Positions 6,563 to 9,911 of a stretch of DNA of 9,911 nt are shown one piece after another; within the stretch, counting starts at the first letter, position 1, and each line of letters begins with the position of its first letter. The stretch covers positions 1-9,911 of the forward strand of contig JAFXMJ010000177.1 in the NCBI GenBank assembly GCA_017530465.1. The letters are read 5' to 3'. Both the position numbers and the translations under genes were made by a program. A model generated the notes under the pieces. It was not told the origin of the DNA and ran no database searches. It saw nothing but the letters and a program-made list of their open reading frames with translations. The stretch is from Bacteroidales bacterium (GTDB lineage Bacteria; Bacteroidota; Bacteroidia; Bacteroidales; UBA3824).

Positions 6563-6581
6563 GGGAGCGGTGAGCTACCCC
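6556..6581. other. Inverted repeat spanning both stop codons of the convergent pair
   Basis: GGGGTAG (6556-6562) and CTACCCC (6575-6581) form a 7-base stem around 12 bases. Each arm contains one gene's stop codon. No T-run follows, so it is only a weak terminator candidate and may reflect that both proteins end in Gly-stop. Confidence 0.35.
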
Positions 6582-7567
6582 GCGTAAAGCAGGTTGCAGC
6601 CGCGACGGTCGGCGTCGTCAAATCGTCCCAAAACTTTGAACGTGCCGTCGTCATACTTGATGCCCAAGTCGCTGGTTTCCAAGAAGCTGCAAGAGTAGAT
6701 GTTGGCGAGGTCGATTACATTGATGCCGCCCGATACGCCACGTCCGACGTATTGCAGGGGATCGTTGTGGTCGCGGATGAGTATGCGCATTGCGGATGTC
6801 TCGCGGTAGATGCCGCCGCCGTCCGAATACGCCTGCGACAATAGCTCCGTCATTCCGTATTCTGAATGTATTGCGTTGACTCCAAGACTTTTGCAAAGAA
6901 TTTCGTGGACTTCTTCGCGTACCATTTCCTTGCGCCGTCCCTTCATACCGCCAGTCTCCATTATGATGACGCGGTCGCCGTAGTTGCGCTTGTATTGTTC
7001 CGCAAAGTCAAGGAGAGCAAATGTAACTCCGACGAGCAACACCTTTTTATTATGGTCAGTGAGCCAATCTAAATGCTGCGCCAACGACTCGAAATCATAC
7101 AGGAAAAATCCGCCCGTGCCGTTGCCAGAGGCTTCCATCAGTTGCTCCACCATCGTAACGAGCGACGACCCAGTGCGCTCCAAGTACGCCGGCAGCAATG
7201 CCAACACCGTGTATTGCCTGATGTCGCCATAAAATTCTTCAAAACCTTTCAGCAGACACTTATAATATATGTGTGGATTTTTTACGAAGTGACGGCTCGT
7301 CTGCTTGCCCGTGGTGCCGCTGCTTGTAAAAGTCAATTTTTCTACGAAATCGGTGGTTTTGATTTCATAATCCTTATAAAATCCTACGGGCATACAGATA
7401 ATGTCTTCCAACGAACTCGCCCTGCCGTCCCTGCCCAAGTATTGGAGGTAACGACGAAATACAGGATTGTTTTCTCGCTGAAAGTCATATAGTTGCAACG
7501 CCAAACGTTCAAAGTCGGCGTCATTGTCAACATGAAAAATCTGTTCTTCAAAATATTTTGCGTCCAT
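6575..7567 (-). CDS. LuxE/PaaK-like acyl-activating enzyme (acyl-protein synthetase type)
   Basis: This 330-residue protein belongs to the adenylate-forming (ANL-related) group, close to LuxE and PaaK. Such enzymes activate a carboxylic acid with ATP before passing it to a thiol or protein. The phosphate-binding loop SSGTTGKQ lies at residues 82-89. The adenylate motif SEYGMTE (235-241) and the ribose-contacting TSDLG (298-302) follow, with GRFDD (314-318) near the end. The large C-terminal lid domain of ordinary acyl-CoA ligases is absent, as in LuxE. No luxAB or luxCD genes are present, so bioluminescence is not implied and the substrate is unknown. The start is ATG 7565-7567. A GTG at 7597 would add ten residues but lies beside the -7 box. 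The PAS-LuxR gene is divergent. Confidence 0.82.
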   Translation of the reverse strand: MDAKYFEEQIFHVDNDADFERLALQLYDFQRENNPVFRRYLQYLGRDGRASSLEDIICMPVGFYKDYEIKTTDFVEKLTFTSSGTTGKQTSRHFVKNPHIYYKCLLKGFEEFYGDIRQYTVLALLPAYLERTGSSLVTMVEQLMEASGNGTGGFFLYDFESLAQHLDWLTDHNKKVLLVGVTFALLDFAEQYKRNYGDRVIIMETGGMKGRRKEMVREEVHEILCKSLGVNAIHSEYGMTELLSQAYSDGGGIYRETSAMRILIRDHNDPLQYVGRGVSGGINVIDLANIYSCSFLETSDLGIKYDDGTFKVLGRFDDADRRGCNLLYAG

Positions 7568-7586
7568 CGGTTTCGTTTTCGTGGTG

Positions 7587-7618
7587 CAAAGATACACATT
7601 ATTTTATGTATTAGCAAT
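7587..7618 (-). promoter_or_regulatory. Bacteroidota-type promoter for the LuxE-like gene
   Basis: On the minus strand, TATCTTTG (7587-7594) is the -7 box and ATTG (7615-7618) a three-of-four -33 box, exactly 20 bases apart. Its place between the GTG at 7597 and the ATG at 7567 decides the start in favour of the ATG. Confidence 0.65.
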
Positions 7619-7649
7619 TTTGAGAAATGAATGGTTTGTTGTAATTTTG
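7619..7649 (+). promoter_or_regulatory. Bacteroidota-type promoter for the PAS-LuxR gene
   Basis: TTTG (7619-7622) and TAATTTTG (7642-7649) are 19 bases apart. The -33 box touches that of the divergent LuxE-like promoter (7615-7618). The ATG at 7677 lies 27 bases past the -7 box. Confidence 0.68.
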
Positions 7650-7676
7650 TACTCAAAAATAAATAGGAACAAAAAT

Positions 7677-8420
7677 ATGTATAAAACTATTGCAGATTTC
7701 TTTATAGATTCGAATACTGTAGATTTTGTTGACGAAAAAGAGTATGCAGTAATTGATTCTATTGTCGCCTCCGTAGAATCGATGGTAAGGACGACGGGGT
7801 GTGGTGTGTATTTACTGGACTATTACAAAAAGAATGTAATCTATGTTTCTGAGAATATAAGGATATGGAGCGGCATGGATGCCGTTGAACTTTTGAAAAC
7901 TGGACTCAGTGCGTATTTGAAACACTTTCCGGAAGAAGATTTGGCGATGCTGTACGAAATCAATGACGCGGCTTTCAAATTTTGGGCGAAACTCCCTGCA
8001 AATGAATGTCTTGACTATGTTGTTTCGTATGATTTTCGTTACAACCAATTCACATTCAACCAACGTTATAACCCGATGATGTTTAATAATGGCAAGATAT
8101 GGCTGGCTGTATGCGCCGTATCGGTGTCATCAAGCAACGAATCGGGACACATTGTGATGAAAAACACAACCAACGGCAAAACTTATAAATATTCGCGGGA
8201 GAAGAAATGTTGGATTCCACTGACACAGATTGTTCTTTCCGAAAAAGAAAAAGCAATCATCCGCTATGCGGCGCAAAACCTCTCGTCAACAGAGATAAGC
8301 AAAATATTCCATGTGAGCGTGGAAACTGTGCGCAGCCAAAAGAAAAAACTATTCAAAAAACTGCAGGTGAACAGCATGACCGAGGCAATCATTTTCGTTT
8401 CAAGCAACGATTTGCTGTGA
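7677..8420 (+). CDS. LuxR-family transcriptional regulator with an N-terminal PAS-like sensor domain
   Basis: This is a 247-residue DNA-binding regulator. The C-terminal LuxR-type helix-turn-helix (187-240) is clear: LSEKEKAIIRYAAQNLSSTE, then ISKIFHVSVETVRSQKKKLF. The N-terminal part at about 35-140 looks like a PAS fold, with a core strand GVYLLDYYKKNVIYVSENI and a later HFPEEDLAML, a pattern common in PAS domains of Bacteroidota regulators. It is not the acyl-homoserine-lactone domain of quorum-sensing LuxR, and it has no receiver Asp. The start at 7677 follows its own promoter. An upstream in-frame GTG at 7581 would run through that promoter. The ligand is unknown. The gene sits between the divergent LuxE-like gene and the downstream peptidase, so it may control one or both. 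Confidence 0.85.
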   Translation: MYKTIADFFIDSNTVDFVDEKEYAVIDSIVASVESMVRTTGCGVYLLDYYKKNVIYVSENIRIWSGMDAVELLKTGLSAYLKHFPEEDLAMLYEINDAAFKFWAKLPANECLDYVVSYDFRYNQFTFNQRYNPMMFNNGKIWLAVCAVSVSSSNESGHIVMKNTTNGKTYKYSREKKCWIPLTQIVLSEKEKAIIRYAAQNLSSTEISKIFHVSVETVRSQKKKLFKKLQVNSMTEAIIFVSSNDLL

Positions 8421-8424
8421 TTTT

Positions 8425-8468
8425 TTCACCCGATTGGGTCAAAAATAATTTACAATTCACCCGTTTGG
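8425..8468 (+). repeat. 13-base direct repeat upstream of the peptidase promoter
   Basis: TTCACCCGATTGG (8425-8437) recurs as TTCACCCGTTTGG (8456-8468) with one mismatch. The copies are 31 bases apart, about three helical turns, and the second ends three bases before the -33 box. They are candidate activator sites. Confidence 0.45.
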
Positions 8469-8471
8469 AGG

Positions 8472-8503
8472 ATTGCATAGGTCATTTATTTGCGATATGT
8501 TTG
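8472..8503 (+). promoter_or_regulatory. Bacteroidota-type promoter for the C10 peptidase gene
   Basis: ATTG (8472-8475) fits the -33 box in three of four bases and TATGTTTG (8496-8503) fully fits TAnnTTTG, exactly 20 bases apart. The start codon at 8552 lies 48 bases past the -7 box. Confidence 0.65.
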
Positions 8504-8512
8504 TATCGCAAA
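8489..8512. promoter_or_regulatory. Operator-like dyad over the peptidase -7 box
   Basis: TTTGCGATA (8489-8497) and TATCGCAAA (8504-8512) form a perfect 9-base inverted repeat with a 6-base centre. The centre holds most of the -7 box. No T-run follows, so it is not a normal terminator. It could be an operator or a hairpin in the transcript's leader. Confidence 0.5.
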
Positions 8513-8551
8513 GTTAATACATTATTTATAAACGCAAAAAACGACTTCAGC

Positions 8552-9487
8552 ATGAAACGATTTTTCTATTTGATGGTGTTGTTGCTGTTGTTTAGTGCGG
8601 GTTTGCAATCGTGCGGCGACGACTTTGCGCCAATCGAGAATAGCGAAACGCTAACAGCGGCGACGGACACATCCACTGCTAAACCTCGCGTAGTTCTTAC
8701 GCGAGAAGAGCGAGTCTTGCTTGACGAATGGGCGAACAAGACACCTAAACTCTCCAAGGAACAGGCTGCAGAAATTGCAGATAACTTTTTTGGCAATGAA
8801 AGTTCTGTTTCTACTCTCTCCAAGTTTGGTTCTTTTGCACCACAATGTGAAGTGCTTGTCCGTTCCAAGCATAAACTAAGCAAATCTAACGATGGTCATG
8901 AGTTGCTTGACACGATGCTTTATGTGTTCAACTACGATGACGGCTATGCCGTTGTAAGCGCTGATCTCAGGACTCCAGCTCCGATTCTTGCTTATTCTGA
9001 TGAGGGAAGTATTCATTTAGATTCTGACAATCCTGGTATCAATCTGTTCTTGGATATGGCACAGGATTACATCGACTATTACATTTCAAGAGCGGAGTTG
9101 ATAAGGGATTCAATTGAAAAAAACTTGATTAGCAAATTGTCGGACGGCTTGGAACTACCAATTGATTCGATTACAATTTTGTCTAAAAAATTACAACCTA
9201 CTAGTAATAATTTGCGCATCATTAAAATTGAACGCTACACAAAGTACCGTAGTTCTCATAAAATTGGTCCATACATCAGGACAGCATGGCATCAAAACAG
9301 ACCTTACAATAATGTTGTTTCAGAAAAACAAGGGGAAGTGTGTCCTGCTGGATGTCAATCAATTGGTATTGCCCAATTAATGGCATATTGGAAATGTCCA
9401 TTATTTGTGAATGGGGAAAAGATAAATTGGAATTCTATTCTATATGAGGATGATAATTTCGAAACCAGTGTTGCTAAATTAGTATAA
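8552..9487 (+). CDS. C10 (streptopain-type) cysteine peptidase lipoprotein, N-terminal part up to a frameshift
   Basis: The open frame encodes 311 residues. A lipoprotein signal peptide ends at the lipobox LQSC (Cys21). Asp residues at +2 and +3 after that Cys resemble the surface-export signal of Bacteroidota lipoproteins. A prodomain of the Spi/PrtT type follows (about 60-185), with LSKEQAAEIADNFF, YVFNYDDGYAVVSAD and PILAYSDEGS. Peptidase sequence begins near TAWHQNRPYN, and the nucleophile region is PAGCQSIGIAQLMAYW with catalytic Cys268. Streptopain homologues cleave proteins outside the cell after prodomain removal. The frame stops at 9485-9487 straight after VAKLV, before the catalytic His. 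Homology resumes at once in another frame. The ATG at 8552 is chosen because it gives the signal peptide. An upstream in-frame extension would run through the LuxR gene. Confidence 0.85.
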   Translation: MKRFFYLMVLLLLFSAGLQSCGDDFAPIENSETLTAATDTSTAKPRVVLTREERVLLDEWANKTPKLSKEQAAEIADNFFGNESSVSTLSKFGSFAPQCEVLVRSKHKLSKSNDGHELLDTMLYVFNYDDGYAVVSADLRTPAPILAYSDEGSIHLDSDNPGINLFLDMAQDYIDYYISRAELIRDSIEKNLISKLSDGLELPIDSITILSKKLQPTSNNLRIIKIERYTKYRSSHKIGPYIRTAWHQNRPYNNVVSEKQGEVCPAGCQSIGIAQLMAYWKCPLFVNGEKINWNSILYEDDNFETSVAKLV

Positions 9488-9911
9488 TGTTGGATATGCT
9501 ATGAATACACAATATTCACCTTCGGGTAGTAATTCGACTACGGATGAAGCTATTGCATTGTTAAAAAAAAGTGGTTATGTTATGAACGAATTGTCAGGTT
9601 ATTCGTTTGATGGAGCAGGTGGAATAAAAGAATCCATTGACCTTAAGAGACCTGTTGTTATAAGAGGTGAAACACACGTAGTTAATGCTAAAGGAAACAA
9701 AGATAAAGTAGGGCATTTATGGCTTGTTGATGGATATGCCAAAATTATCTATGATAGAGAATTGGTAATAACCTATGCGAAAATTCTAAAAGATAGAGAT
9801 GGCAATGATGATGACATAGTTGTTAGAACAAGCACAACAACTATAGAACAGTATTTTCAGCATTTCAATTTGGGTTGGGCTCAACGATACCGTGGTGGGC
9901 GACAACTCCAC
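9483..9911 (+). pseudogene. C10 peptidase, C-terminal part after the frameshift (runs off the right edge)
   Basis: In the next frame, sequence typical of C10 peptidases follows directly from the upstream part. YNVGYAMNTQYSPSGS (from 9483) continues VAKLV, then RPVVIRG, the catalytic-His region GHLWLVDGY (from 9711) and HFNLGW, which corresponds to the streptopain HVNWGW segment. The frame stays open to the window end. Adding one TA pair at the short TA run (GTATAAT to GTATATAAT, about 9482-9488) restores a perfect join. A 2-base loss is therefore the simplest explanation. A sequencing or assembly error would look the same. An ATG at 9501 could start a separate product, but that product would lack the catalytic Cys. 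The stretch from about 9100 is visibly A/T-rich. Confidence 0.8.

Noticed and set aside
7568..7597. A GTG start for the LuxE-like protein, ten residues longer
   Set aside because: The stretch contains the gene's own -7 box (7587-7594), so it cannot be translated from that promoter.
6575..8420. A LuxI/LuxR quorum-sensing or lux bioluminescence locus
   Set aside because: No LuxI homologue, no luxAB or luxCD, and the LuxR protein has a PAS-like and not a lactone-binding domain.
8422..8446. Terminator after the PAS-LuxR gene (ACCC/GGGT hairpin)
   Set aside because: Only four G-C-rich pairs, a C-C mismatch next to them and no T-run downstream; too weak to call.
8207..8551. Extension of the peptidase frame upstream into the LuxR gene
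   Set aside because: It overlaps the LuxR coding region out of frame. The ATG at 8552 starts a proper lipoprotein signal peptide.

Overview
The window looks like chromosomal DNA from a member of the Bacteroidota, probably order Bacteroidales. The genus cannot be fixed from the sequence. Several start codons follow the phylum's unusual promoter: a TAnnTTTG -7 box with a TTTG-like -33 box 19-20 bases further upstream. Shine-Dalgarno sites are largely absent. The window also carries a C10 (streptopain-type) peptidase lipoprotein and a short XRE repressor with a C-terminal domain typical of this group.

Layout, left to right. (1) The 3' part of an AmpD-like N-acetylmuramoyl-L-alanine amidase with two SH3-like modules (2-697), closed by a strong terminator. 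(2) An unrecognised two-helix membrane protein (765-1319). (3) A core block: 5-formyltetrahydrofolate cyclo-ligase on the minus strand, divergent from an ffh-folD operon (1324-4181). (4) A 183-base gap packed with nested inverted repeats and a GCAA-loop bidirectional terminator (4182-4364). (5) Two minus-strand genes: a membrane-anchored coiled-coil protein and a PspA/IM30 homologue, separated by a terminator. (6) An XRE-family regulator divergent from pspA (5942-6562). (7) A LuxE/PaaK-like acyl-activating enzyme on the minus strand, divergent from a PAS-LuxR regulator, with promoters back to back (6575-8420). (8) A C10 peptidase lipoprotein that runs off the right edge and is split by a frameshift near 9485.

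How the parts may work together. Ffh and FolD are housekeeping (protein targeting and one-carbon metabolism), and the cyclo-ligase recycles a folate by-product. PspA and the coiled-coil protein look like an envelope-stress group with a candidate XRE regulator beside it. The LuxE-like enzyme and the PAS-LuxR regulator share a 109-base divergent control region. The same regulator lies upstream of the peptidase, whose promoter carries a perfect 9-base dyad over the -7 box and two direct repeats upstream, so it is a candidate regulator of both neighbours.

No complete new system could be demonstrated. The signals most worth checking are the frameshifted peptidase, its operator-like dyad, the LuxE-like/PAS-LuxR pair and the structured element after folD. 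No tRNA, rRNA, CRISPR array or insertion sequence was seen, and no gap without a gene exceeds 300 bases.
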